Of a stretch of DNA of 57,869 bases, positions 7,791 through 15,015 are shown one piece after another. Below the pieces are notes generated by a model that saw only the letters and a program-made list of their open reading frames with translations, was not told the origin of the DNA and did no database searches. The DNA is taken from NCBI RefSeq assembly GCF_001509475.1, contig NZ_LLZG01000363.1:1-57869 (forward strand), given 5' to 3'. This stretch comes from Streptomyces regalis. GTDB lineage: Bacteria; Actinomycetota; Actinomycetes; Streptomycetales; Streptomycetaceae. A program made the translations under genes and the position numbers. Numbering within the stretch: the first letter of the stretch is position 1; each line of letters starts with the position of its first letter.

Positions 7791-9437
7791 TCAGCCCACG
7801 TTCACCGCACTCCAAGCCGCCCCCACCGCGCCGTACTCCGCGCTGCCGGCCCCGTACAGATCCTTCGCCGCGTTCAGCGTCGCCGTCCGTGCCCCCGCGT
7901 AGTTCGTCGAGGACGTCATGTAGACGGTCAGCGCCCGGTACCAGATCTTGCCGAGCTTGTCCCGGCCGATCCCGTTCACCGAAGAGCCGTTGCAGGTGGG
8001 GGAGTTGTAGCTGACGCCGTTCACCGTCTTCGCGCCGCTGCCCTCGGCCAGCAGGTACGCGAAGTGGTTGCCGATGCCCGACGAGTAGTGGACGTCGAGC
8101 GTCGCCGTCGTCGCGCTCCAGCAGTCGGCCGAGCTGCCGTCCTTCGACGGCTTGTCCATGTAGCGCAGGGCGTCCCGGCTGAAGCCCGAGCGGACGATCT
8201 TCTCGCCGATCAGGTAGTCGCCCGGGTCCGAGGAGTTGCCGGCGTGGAATTCCACGAGTGTGCCGAAGACGTCCGACGTGGCCTCGTTCAGCCCGCCGGA
8301 CTCGCCCGAGTACGTCAGCGCGGCGGTCTTCGAGGTCACGCCGTGCGTCATCTCGTGGCCGGCCACGTCCAGCGACACCAGCGGGCCGAGCTGGGTGCCG
8401 TCACCGTCGCCGTACGTCATGCAGAAGCAACTGTCGTCCCAGAAGGCGTTGTTGTAGCCGTTGCCGTAGTGCACGCGGTTGAACGAACCCTTGCCGTCGC
8501 CGGCGATGCCCTTACGCCGGTGGACGTCCTCGTAGTAGTCCCACGTCACGTCCGTGCCGTACTGCGCGTCCACCGCCGCCGTCGAGCGGTCGGTCGCCGC
8601 ACCCGTACCCCAGTGGTTGTCGGCGTCCGTGAAGACCGTCGCCGGGGCGCGGTTGAGGCAGACGGTCAGGAGGCACAGATCCGTCTTGTTCGCGGCGTCA
8701 CCGGTGTACGTGCCGCCGCGCGTCGGGTCCTTCAACTGGTACGTCGACCCGGACGCCGTCGTCTCCAACGGCACCGTGCCGCCGTACAGCGACTTCCCGT
8801 CGCCCGACGCCGTCTCGATGCTGTCCCACGCGTCGATCCGGGCGCCGGTCAGGGCGTCGGTCAGCACGGTGCGGGCGACCGGGTTGCCGACGGAGTCCTG
8901 GGCGACCGCGTCGGTCCGCCAGGCCAGCTTCGGGGTGCCGTGCAGGACGTCGACGACCAGCTCGGGCTTGGCCGTCAGCCGCTTCAGCGTCTCGCCGAGG
9001 TTCGCGGCACGCAGCAGCTTCGCCGCGAGGTCGGCCGCCTTCGGCGCCGAGATCTCGGGTGTCACGCTCGACAGGGAGATCGGGCGCTCCGTGGCGCGCG
9101 AGGCGCCGCGGTACGTACCGTCCTTGGCCAGGTGGACGACGAAGTCGCCGCCGAGGACAGGCAGTTGGCGATACGTACGGTCGTAACGGACGTGCTGCGT
9201 GCCGTCCGGGTCCACGATCACGTCCCGCACGGTGGTGTCCTGCGCGGCGGTCAGCCCCAGGCTCGCCGCCTGGTCCGTGAGGACCGACGCCGCGTTCTCG
9301 AGCGCGGTGGCCCTGGTCGGACTGTCGTCCGCGTCGGCAGTGGGGGAGAGGGCGGTGGCCAGCAGGGTGGCGCCGACGGCGGCGATGCCCGCCGTGGCAA
9401 GACGGGAACCCCGGATGTGCGGCCGTATTCGGCTCAT
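7791..9437 (-). CDS. Secreted M4 (thermolysin-family) zinc metalloprotease
   Basis: The product has 548 residues. A signal peptide covers 1 to about 36 (ending SPTADA). A propeptide follows with the FTP-like segment and a PepSY-like region (about 40-190). The catalytic domain carries HEMTH at 361-365, which gives two zinc ligands and catalytic Glu362, and the third ligand Glu385 in GLNEATSD. The C-terminal M4 alpha domain contains YSSGIGNHFAYLLAEG with the substrate-stabilising His. The ATG at 9437 has AAGGAG seven bases upstream; an upstream in-frame Met at 9500 lacks a site. The enzyme is an extracellular neutral endopeptidase that should mature by autocleavage. No trailing PPC or P-domain is present, so it is a short M4 form. 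It stands alone, with the GGCT-like gene diverging from it. Confidence 0.92.
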   Translation of the reverse strand: MSRIRPHIRGSRLATAGIAAVGATLLATALSPTADADDSPTRATALENAASVLTDQAASLGLTAAQDTTVRDVIVDPDGTQHVRYDRTYRQLPVLGGDFVVHLAKDGTYRGASRATERPISLSSVTPEISAPKAADLAAKLLRAANLGETLKRLTAKPELVVDVLHGTPKLAWRTDAVAQDSVGNPVARTVLTDALTGARIDAWDSIETASGDGKSLYGGTVPLETTASGSTYQLKDPTRGGTYTGDAANKTDLCLLTVCLNRAPATVFTDADNHWGTGAATDRSTAAVDAQYGTDVTWDYYEDVHRRKGIAGDGKGSFNRVHYGNGYNNAFWDDSCFCMTYGDGDGTQLGPLVSLDVAGHEMTHGVTSKTAALTYSGESGGLNEATSDVFGTLVEFHAGNSSDPGDYLIGEKIVRSGFSRDALRYMDKPSKDGSSADCWSATTATLDVHYSSGIGNHFAYLLAEGSGAKTVNGVSYNSPTCNGSSVNGIGRDKLGKIWYRALTVYMTSSTNYAGARTATLNAAKDLYGAGSAEYGAVGAAWSAVNVG

Positions 9438-9547
9438 CGGTCTCCTTGAACTGGACGGCGCAGAGGATGCCCAAGATTCAAGGGGGCGTGCACATGCCAT
9501 GGCCAGGGTGAATACGTGGAGGTGTGTGAGGGGAGAGAATCGTTTCC

Positions 9548-9982
9548 GTGCCCCTCTCTCCTCGACTCCCGTTCTTCGTCTACGGCACCCTCCGCCCGGG
9601 AGAGCCCAACCACGACCACTTCCTGCGCGGCCGCACCCTCACCGAGGAACCGGCACGACTCGTCGGAGCGGCGCTGTACGACGGCCCGGGCTACCCGTAC
9701 GCCGTCGAGGAACGGGGCGGCGGCGACATGGTGTACGGCGACCTGATCACCGCCCGCCCCGAGGAGTACCCCGCGCTGCTCGCCGCCCTCGACCGCCTGG
9801 AGGAGTACGCCCCGGGCGACCCGCGCAACCTCTACGAACGCATCGCCCGCGAGGTGATCCGCGATGCCGACGGCACGTCCGTGCGCGCCTGGGTCTACGT
9901 CGCCGCCCCCTCCGTCGCTGCCCGCCTCCGCATACACGGCGAGCTGATCGAGAGCGGCGATTGGGCGGCGCGGACCAGTTGA
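9548..9982 (+). CDS. Gamma-glutamylcyclotransferase-like (AIG2/GGCT fold) protein
   Basis: The product has 144 residues. It begins FFVYGTLRPGEPNHDHF, the signature glycine loop of the GGCT-like/AIG2 fold, and has the conserved acidic helix LDRLEEYAPGDPRNLYER, whose Glu is the expected general base. Members cyclise gamma-glutamyl amines or peptides to 5-oxoproline, or act in related amine-turnover reactions; the substrate here is unknown. The start is a GTG at 9548, with a purine-rich GGGAGAGAA upstream. A hairpin directly after the stop (9987-10006) suggests a single-gene transcript. A decayed partial copy of this gene lies at 14799-15012. Confidence 0.82.
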   Translation: MPLSPRLPFFVYGTLRPGEPNHDHFLRGRTLTEEPARLVGAALYDGPGYPYAVEERGGGDMVYGDLITARPEEYPALLAALDRLEEYAPGDPRNLYERIAREVIRDADGTSVRAWVYVAAPSVAARLRIHGELIESGDWAARTS

Positions 9983-9986
9983 GCTT

Positions 9987-10006
9987 CACCGACACGGCCG
10001 TCGGTG
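9987..10006 (+). terminator. Hairpin after the GGCT-like gene
   Basis: A 7-bp perfect stem (CACCGAC/GTCGGTG) with a 6-base loop starts five bases after the stop codon. There is no U-tract. Confidence 0.4.
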
Positions 10007-10202
10007 TCCGGGGCGGCCGTACCCGCAGACCCAGGCACAGCGTGAGCCTGACCTACGCGGGTTGACACTTCGGTGGTGCCCCCGACGAACCGCTGCGACC
10101 AGCGTGTCCTCCCTGTCGCCTGACGCTACGCTGCATTGACCGGTGGGGCGGTGGACGCCGCAGCCGTGCCGGACATCAGAGCGTGCCGAAGGAAGGCTGG
10201 GC

Positions 10203-11330
10203 ATGGGGGACAGGCTGCGCATCGCCGACGTCGAGCACATTCCGACGGAGACGCTTGTACCGCTGATCACCGACAGCTTCGACAACCTCGTGACCGTGGC
10301 CGTCGCGGAAGCCACCAACGGTTTCATCCCGCAACGCACGCGTCGTCTCCTGCGGAAGGCGGAATGGCGGCTGGACTGGCAGGACGCCCTGCTCTGCGCC
10401 GCCGGAGAACTCCAGGTCGCCACCGAGCGGATGCGCTACACCAACGACCCCCGCCTGGAGGTCACCGAGCACCGCCTGCGTCGCGTCCGCCACCGCAGGC
10501 ACGAGGCCGAGATCCTGGTCAAGAAGTTACGCCGCAACGACTTCCACAACAGCAGGGAACGCAAGAACGGGGCGGACTCCCGCCTCACGGCCCAGAGTTG
10601 GCTGAGGAGCGCGTTCCCGGACGAGTACGCGGATCTCCTTCGGCGGGAGCGCGCCCGCCGGAACCTGGGCGAGGAATCCGAGGCTCCCTCGTTCCGCAAC
10701 GTGCACGAGCAGATCGAGTACGCCTGTGCCCACGGCCAGATCACCGCGCCAGGCACGCCGGAAGTCGACGCGTTGCTCGCCGCCGACGACATCGTCGTGC
10801 GGCGCGCCGCGGCCGACGACGCCAAGGACCAGGAGGAGCGCAACCCAGCGCTGCGCCATCCGCTGCTGCTCGGCCGCTGGGAGAACGCCCTGAGGGAGCT
10901 CGGGTACATGGTCGCGGAACGGGCTCACGCGCAATCCCCTCACGGGCTGGGCACGCTCCCGGACGACTTCTACGCCCTTCCCCAGCGCGAGGCGATCGAG
11001 GTGCTCAATGCCCGGCGCTTCCTCGCCGCCGTCCAGCAGCGGCGCCTGGAGTACAAGAGGTATCTCCGCCAGTTGACCCAGGTGCTGCGCGAACGCGAAC
11101 GCGAAACCCCGCACGTGATCGCCTTGTTCGAGGCCAGGGAAGCGGCCGACCGACTCCTCGCCGAAACCCACCCGCTCGAATACGCCTTCATCCGCGCCGA
11201 GCTGCGCCCGCACGAGGAGCACGACGGCTTTCTGCCCCGCTCGCTCGTCAACAGTCCTCAGCGCGCCGAGATCAAGCGGCGGGTTCTGGCGGCCTTGACG
11301 GACGACACTTGGGCTACAACTTCCCTTTGA
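10203..11330 (+). CDS. Hypothetical charged helical protein with a TTA codon
   Basis: I do not recognise the family. The product has 375 residues and is strongly charged, rich in Arg, Glu and Leu, with long predicted helices (for example EYKRYLRQLTQVLRERER). There is no signal peptide, membrane segment or catalytic motif that I can identify. The ATG at 10203 follows GGAAGG by six bases. Codon 109 is TTA (10527-10529), so expression probably depends on bldA. The 3' end overlaps the convergent DUF397 gene by about 17 bp. It could be a cytoplasmic scaffold or a protein with coiled coils; nothing in the context decides the matter. Confidence 0.68.
   Translation: MGDRLRIADVEHIPTETLVPLITDSFDNLVTVAVAEATNGFIPQRTRRLLRKAEWRLDWQDALLCAAGELQVATERMRYTNDPRLEVTEHRLRRVRHRRHEAEILVKKLRRNDFHNSRERKNGADSRLTAQSWLRSAFPDEYADLLRRERARRNLGEESEAPSFRNVHEQIEYACAHGQITAPGTPEVDALLAADDIVVRRAAADDAKDQEERNPALRHPLLLGRWENALRELGYMVAERAHAQSPHGLGTLPDDFYALPQREAIEVLNARRFLAAVQQRRLEYKRYLRQLTQVLRERERETPHVIALFEAREAADRLLAETHPLEYAFIRAELRPHEEHDGFLPRSLVNSPQRAEIKRRVLAALTDDTWATTSL
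10527..10529 (+). promoter_or_regulatory. TTA codon (bldA-dependent) in the 375-residue hypothetical gene
   Basis: This is codon 109, in the context Lys-Lys-Leu-Arg-Arg, in frame with the start at 10203. Confidence 0.65.
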
Positions 11331-11499
11331 CCAGGGCCGTTTGGAAGGCGGTCCAGGTGGTGGGGTGGAGGTGGAGGGCGGGGCCGGTGGGGTGCTTGGA
11401 GTCGCGGATGGCGATGGTGGTGGGGATGTTGGTGGCTATCTCGACGCACTCGGCTTCGTAGTCGCTGTAGCTGGACTTGCGGTAGTGGAAGGCAGGCAT
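11314..11499 (-). CDS. DUF397 small protein (WhiJ-system partner)
   Basis: The product has 61 residues. It carries the DUF397 hallmarks: the N-terminal motif YRKSSYSDYEAECVEIA, then IAIRDSK and a C-terminal WTAFQTALVKG. DUF397 proteins are encoded next to DUF5753 helix-turn-helix regulators throughout Streptomyces and are thought to modulate them, as in the whiJ locus. The gene starts seven bases after the stop of the regulator (11506), so they form one transcript. The ATG at 11499 is chosen; a GTG at 11502 is directly adjacent. Confidence 0.88.
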   Translation of the reverse strand: MPAFHYRKSSYSDYEAECVEIATNIPTTIAIRDSKHPTGPALHLHPTTWTAFQTALVKGKL

Positions 11500-11505
11500 C
11501 ACGGC

Positions 11506-12393
11506 TCACAGTTCCTTACGGAGTCTGCGGAGGAACGAGGCCGACTCCCGCTTGCCGAGCGCTCGATCCGCGATCATCTCGAACAGTTCATCGTATGCTG
11601 CGGCGCCCTCTCCGCCCTCCACCCAGCGCTGGGTGAAGGGGGCCTCCGCGTAGACGATGTCCATGGCTCCGGGTTCGGTGAACGAGATGATGTTGAACGA
11701 GCCGTTGAGGCCCAGGTGTGTGCCCCCGCTGAACGGATAGATCTGGAGGGTGATGTTCGGCAGGTCGGCCATCTGTGCCAGGTGGTCGAGTTGCCCGCGA
11801 GCTGTGTCTGCTCCGCCGGGGAAGTTGCGGAGCACTGCCTCGTAGATCACCGTGTGCAGCGAGAGCGGCGGATCGTTGGACAGGCGCTGCTGGCGTGCGA
11901 GCCGAGCGGCGACGAACTCCTCTTCCGGACCTCGGGTCCTGGCCGTCGTGGCGGTGGGCTCCCGCGTCAACGCGCGTACGTATACGGGGGTCTGGAGTAG
12001 TCCGGGCACGAAAGAGGGCTGCCACATCTTGATGGCTGTTGCAACGCTCTCCAGAGTGACGTACTCCTGCATGACGCCGTTGATCGCGTGGTCGTTCCAC
12101 CAGCCCTTGGCCTTACGCCGTTCGCGATCGACCTTCGCCAGTTCAAGGAGTCCGCCGACGACGCCTGGGTCGTGCACGCCGTACAGCTCGCACAGTGCCC
12201 GAATGTCCGGGTCCCGCACGGGCACCCAACCGCCCTCCATCTTCGCGATCTTCGTGGTGGACGCGGTGAGCGCCTTGGCCGCATGCGTCTGGGTCAGGCC
12301 GGCGGCGGTACGCAACTTGATCAGCTCACCACCAAGTCGCCGCCCCAGGACGGTGGTTGTGCTGTTGCCCTGTGTCGGCCGGCTCGCGGTCAC
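11506..12393 (-). CDS. XRE-family regulator with DUF5753 domain (WhiJ-like)
   Basis: The product has 295 residues. An N-terminal helix-turn-helix (about 20-75; LRTAAGLTQTHAAKAL then STTKIAKMEGG) is followed by the DUF5753 ligand-like domain (about 100-285), including WQPSFVPGLLQTPVYVRAL and the ITLQIYPFSGGTH core. The start is a GTG at 12393 with AAGGAG upstream; the frame is open to 12450 but without a ribosome site. Regulators of this type sit with a DUF397 gene and an ATPase-fold protein and affect differentiation or antibiotic production in several Streptomyces. Here the DUF397 gene is downstream and the ATPase-fold gene diverges at 12578, completing the triad. I infer control of its own shared promoter region at 12394-12577. 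Confidence 0.9.
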   Translation of the reverse strand: MTASRPTQGNSTTTVLGRRLGGELIKLRTAAGLTQTHAAKALTASTTKIAKMEGGWVPVRDPDIRALCELYGVHDPGVVGGLLELAKVDRERRKAKGWWNDHAINGVMQEYVTLESVATAIKMWQPSFVPGLLQTPVYVRALTREPTATTARTRGPEEEFVAARLARQQRLSNDPPLSLHTVIYEAVLRNFPGGADTARGQLDHLAQMADLPNITLQIYPFSGGTHLGLNGSFNIISFTEPGAMDIVYAEAPFTQRWVEGGEGAAAYDELFEMIADRALGKRESASFLRRLRKEL

Positions 12394-12577
12394 GTCGCTT
12401 CTCCTTGGGGGTCGGTGCGCGGTCAGTCTGGCCCGTTGCTTGAGTGCCACGCAAACCGATCGGAGGAATTTATCCGAGAGGAACTTGCGACGAATGTGCC
12501 GCCACCCCTACCGTCGGTGACGAACTGATCGCAATGCGACGTCAGTTGCTGCCCAACCCTGCCCGGAGGCCCGCCAC

Positions 12578-13153
12578 ATGACCGCCCCCACCGAACCTCC
12601 TGTTCTCCACCGCGACCGCCTCGACTACACCCCGTTCCCCAAGAGCGTCACCCTCGCCCGCCGCCGCGCCCACCGCCTCCTCACCGACTGGGGTCACCCC
12701 GAACTCGCCGCCGACACTGCCCTGTTGGTCTCCGAACTCGGTGGCAACGCCGTACTGCACGGCTGCCTCCGTGACCGCCTCTTCCGGGTCGAACTCACCC
12801 TCACCGAACACGCCGTCCGTATCGCCGTCACCGACCCGAAGGGCGAGTCGCTGCCGAGCCCGCGCAAGGCAACCGGGGGCGACATGTTCGGGCGGGGACT
12901 GCTCATCGTGCGCGAGGTGGCCGACCGCTGGGGCGTGAGTGAGCTGACCGTCGGCAAGGCGGTGTGGTGTGAGCTGGATGTCGCCCGCCGTGATGTCGAG
13001 GTGGAGGTCCCCGACAGCATCCCCGACATCTGCGCGGCTCTCCCGGAGGGGCGGCGTGAGGAGTTCGACCAGGCCATCAACGGGGCCGGCGTGCAGGAGA
13101 TCCACGCCGTCATGCGGCACTGGATGCTGGAGGCCAGGCAGGGCGCCGCTTGA
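12578..13153 (+). CDS. HATPase_c_2 (anti-sigma-kinase-like) ATP-binding protein with a C-terminal extension
   Basis: The product has 191 residues. Residues 15-140 form a GHKL ATPase fold of the SpoIIAB/RsbW type. The N-box is modified (VSELGGNAVLHG, with one Asn), and the VTDPKGESLP and GRGLLIVREVADRWG motifs are present. Residues 145-191 are an acidic/helical extension (ALPEGRREEFDQAING) that resembles the separate small DUF6247-type proteins of other Streptomyces loci. The ATG at 12578 has CGGAGG upstream. It diverges from the DUF5753 regulator and so forms the third part of a WhiJ-like locus. A kinase activity on an anti-anti-sigma factor is possible but not shown. Confidence 0.85.
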   Translation: MTAPTEPPVLHRDRLDYTPFPKSVTLARRRAHRLLTDWGHPELAADTALLVSELGGNAVLHGCLRDRLFRVELTLTEHAVRIAVTDPKGESLPSPRKATGGDMFGRGLLIVREVADRWGVSELTVGKAVWCELDVARRDVEVEVPDSIPDICAALPEGRREEFDQAINGAGVQEIHAVMRHWMLEARQGAA

Positions 13154-13197
13154 CTTCAATCGGGCGCCTCGTCGTGCGCGACGTTGTGACCGTCAGT

Positions 13198-13236
13198 AAA
13201 GTAGGAGAAGTTCCAACTTTGCCGCAGTCCTACTTT
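13198..13236. promoter_or_regulatory. Inverted repeat just upstream of the ATPase gene (candidate operator)
   Basis: The arms AAAGTAGGA (13198-13206) and TCCTACTTT (13228-13236) are perfect 9-bp complements around a 21-base centre, which itself contains AAGTT-CC-AACTT. It is AT-richer than its surroundings and ends two bases before the ribosome site of the ATPase gene. It could be an operator for autoregulation or a hairpin in the leader. Confidence 0.55.
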
Positions 13237-13247
13237 TGGAGCCGTCC

Positions 13248-14702
13248 ATGGCGTTCACCGGCCGCCGCCGAGAACTGCGCATCCTCGATTCCTGGCTCGA
13301 CAAGGTCCGCTCGCCGTCCGGCGGGAGCCCGGGGCAGGCGCTGGTCCTCAAAGGACGGCGCAGGATCGGGAAGACCCGGTTGGTGCAGGAGTTCTGTGCG
13401 CGGTCCGAGGTGCCGTACGCCTTCTTCCAGGCGACCAGAAGCCAGCCCGCGCCGCTTGCCCGGCAGGCCCTGTTCGATGCCGTGACCGAGGGAGAAGGGC
13501 TGCGTGAACATGCTCGGGCACTCGCCCATGCTGTGCCCCCCGAGGACTGGGTGCGATCACTCGCCGCCGTCGCGGCCGCCTTGCCCGCTTCGGAGCCGTC
13601 GATCCTCGTACTGGACGAGGTGCCCTGGCTCGCCGAAGCCGACCCCGGGTTCGACGCCGCGCTCAAGACCGCCTGGGACATGCACCTGTCCGCCCGACCC
13701 GTGCTTCTCCTGCTGCTGGGCTCCGACCTGGCGATGATGGACCGGCTCACCTCCTACGACCATCCGTTCTACGGGCGGGCCGGGCAGTACACGGTCGGTC
13801 CGCTCAACCCCGCAGACGTCCGTGCTGTCACAGAACTGGACGCGGCGTCCGCCCTCGACGCCTACCTCGTCACGGGCGGATTCCCGGAGGTCGTCACAGG
13901 CTGGCGGCCGGGGGAGTCGTGGTCCGCCTATCTCGGACGGCAGTTGGAGGATCCCTCCTCGGTGCTGCTGACCACCGGGGAGCGCTCGCTGGCGGCGGAG
14001 TTCCCAGCCCGGCTGCAGGCGGGCCGGGTACTGCGGGCCGTCGGCTCCGGGGAGCGGACCTTCTCCGGGATCGCGGCCCGCACCGGCGGCAGCGGAGGTC
14101 AGCCGCTCGCCCACGGGACCCTCGCTCCGCTACTGAATGAGCTCATCGAGGCCAAGAAGATCGTGGCCGTCGACATGCCGCTCTCCACCCAGCCGGCTCC
14201 CAAACTGAAGCGGTACCGCATCGCCGACACCTACCTCCGCTTCTGGCTCGCTCACCTGGAGAACGCGATCGCCCGAGCAGAACGGGGGCGAGGCGCCCAG
14301 TCGCTGACCCGCATCGAGAAGTCCTGGCCGTCCTGGCGCGGGCGCGCGATCGAACCGGTCATCCGGGAAGCACTGGTGCGGCTGCTGCCCGACGACACCT
14401 TTCCCGACGTGTCCGAGGTGGGCGGCTGGTGGAATCGCCAGAACAACCCGGAAGTGGATCTGATCGGCGCCGACAGCGAGCCGGTGGCCGGTGCCGTGAG
14501 CTTCGTCGGCTCGGTGAAGTGGCGGGACGACGCCCCCTTCGACGTGCGCGATCTTGCTGAACTCGGCGAACACGTCCGTCATGTCCCAGGGGCGGAGAGG
14601 GCCGCGCTGGTCGCCGTTACTCGTACGCCGCCAACAGAGAGGGCGAGTGAGGACCTGGTGGCATGCTGGCAGCCGGACGCTCTGCTGGAAGCCTGGGGCT
14701 GA
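13248..14702 (+). CDS. AAA ATPase of the archaeal-ATPase/DUF234 type
   Basis: The product has 484 residues. It starts FTGRRRELRILDSWL, followed by Walker A KGRRRIGKTRLV and Walker B PSILVLDEVPWLA. A winged-helix-like middle and a C-terminal DUF234-like, PD-(D/E)XK-related region follow (FPDVSEVGGWWNR...EVDLIGAD, with a later VGSVKWRDD). The acidic and lysine residues in EVDLI and SVKW match the nuclease-fold core of this family. The role of such ATPases is not established. The ATG at 13248 follows GGAG by six bases; an upstream TTG at 13236 falls within the inverted repeat. Next on the same strand is only a decayed gene, so it is probably monocistronic. Confidence 0.85.
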   Translation: MAFTGRRRELRILDSWLDKVRSPSGGSPGQALVLKGRRRIGKTRLVQEFCARSEVPYAFFQATRSQPAPLARQALFDAVTEGEGLREHARALAHAVPPEDWVRSLAAVAAALPASEPSILVLDEVPWLAEADPGFDAALKTAWDMHLSARPVLLLLLGSDLAMMDRLTSYDHPFYGRAGQYTVGPLNPADVRAVTELDAASALDAYLVTGGFPEVVTGWRPGESWSAYLGRQLEDPSSVLLTTGERSLAAEFPARLQAGRVLRAVGSGERTFSGIAARTGGSGGQPLAHGTLAPLLNELIEAKKIVAVDMPLSTQPAPKLKRYRIADTYLRFWLAHLENAIARAERGRGAQSLTRIEKSWPSWRGRAIEPVIREALVRLLPDDTFPDVSEVGGWWNRQNNPEVDLIGADSEPVAGAVSFVGSVKWRDDAPFDVRDLAELGEHVRHVPGAERAALVAVTRTPPTERASEDLVACWQPDALLEAWG

Positions 14703-14798
14703 CCGTCCCTCCCCGGTACTGGCGTGGTGAGCCCGGCGAACCCCGGCTCACTCAGGGTGAGTTGGGCTCCTGGCGGGTTTGTGCACGGAGGGGACGCC

Positions 14799-15012
14799 AT
14801 GGGGGAGGTCAACGCGGAGACCAACCGCGACATCTTCCTGCGCGTCCGCACCGAGTCCGAGGTCCTGGAGGACTGCGCGCTGGGCGACTCCCGCAATGTC
14901 TACGAGCGGGTGGCACGGGAGGTCACCCGCGCGGACGGCACCGTTGTACAGGTTTGGGTGTACGTGGCCAGGCAAGCTCATCGAGGGCGGGGATTGGCGA
15001 ACCCCGAGCTGA
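14799..15012 (+). pseudogene. Decayed partial copy of the GGCT-like gene
   Basis: From 14799 the translation AETNRDIFLRVRTESE lines up with PGEPNHDHFLRGRTLTEE of the intact gene at 9548. It then jumps directly to LEDCALGDSRNVYERVARE, which matches LEEYAPGDPRNLYERIARE, so about 40 codons are missing. After WVYVA the frame changes near 14968, and the next frame gives KLIEGGDW, matching ELIESGDW. The glycine loop that starts the fold is absent. An internal deletion plus a frameshift make a functional product very unlikely. Confidence 0.75.
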
Positions 15013-15015
15013 AGG

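Noticed and set aside
7560..9449. A long + strand open frame (629 codons) opposite the metalloprotease gene
   Set aside because: It is a shadow of the GC-biased third positions of the protease gene; its product is Arg/Val-rich low complexity without any motif.
13150..13485. A + strand ORF of 111 codons between the ATPase-fold gene and the AAA ATPase
   Set aside because: It overlaps both genes in another frame, and its Arg/Ser/Pro-rich content is typical of a shadow.
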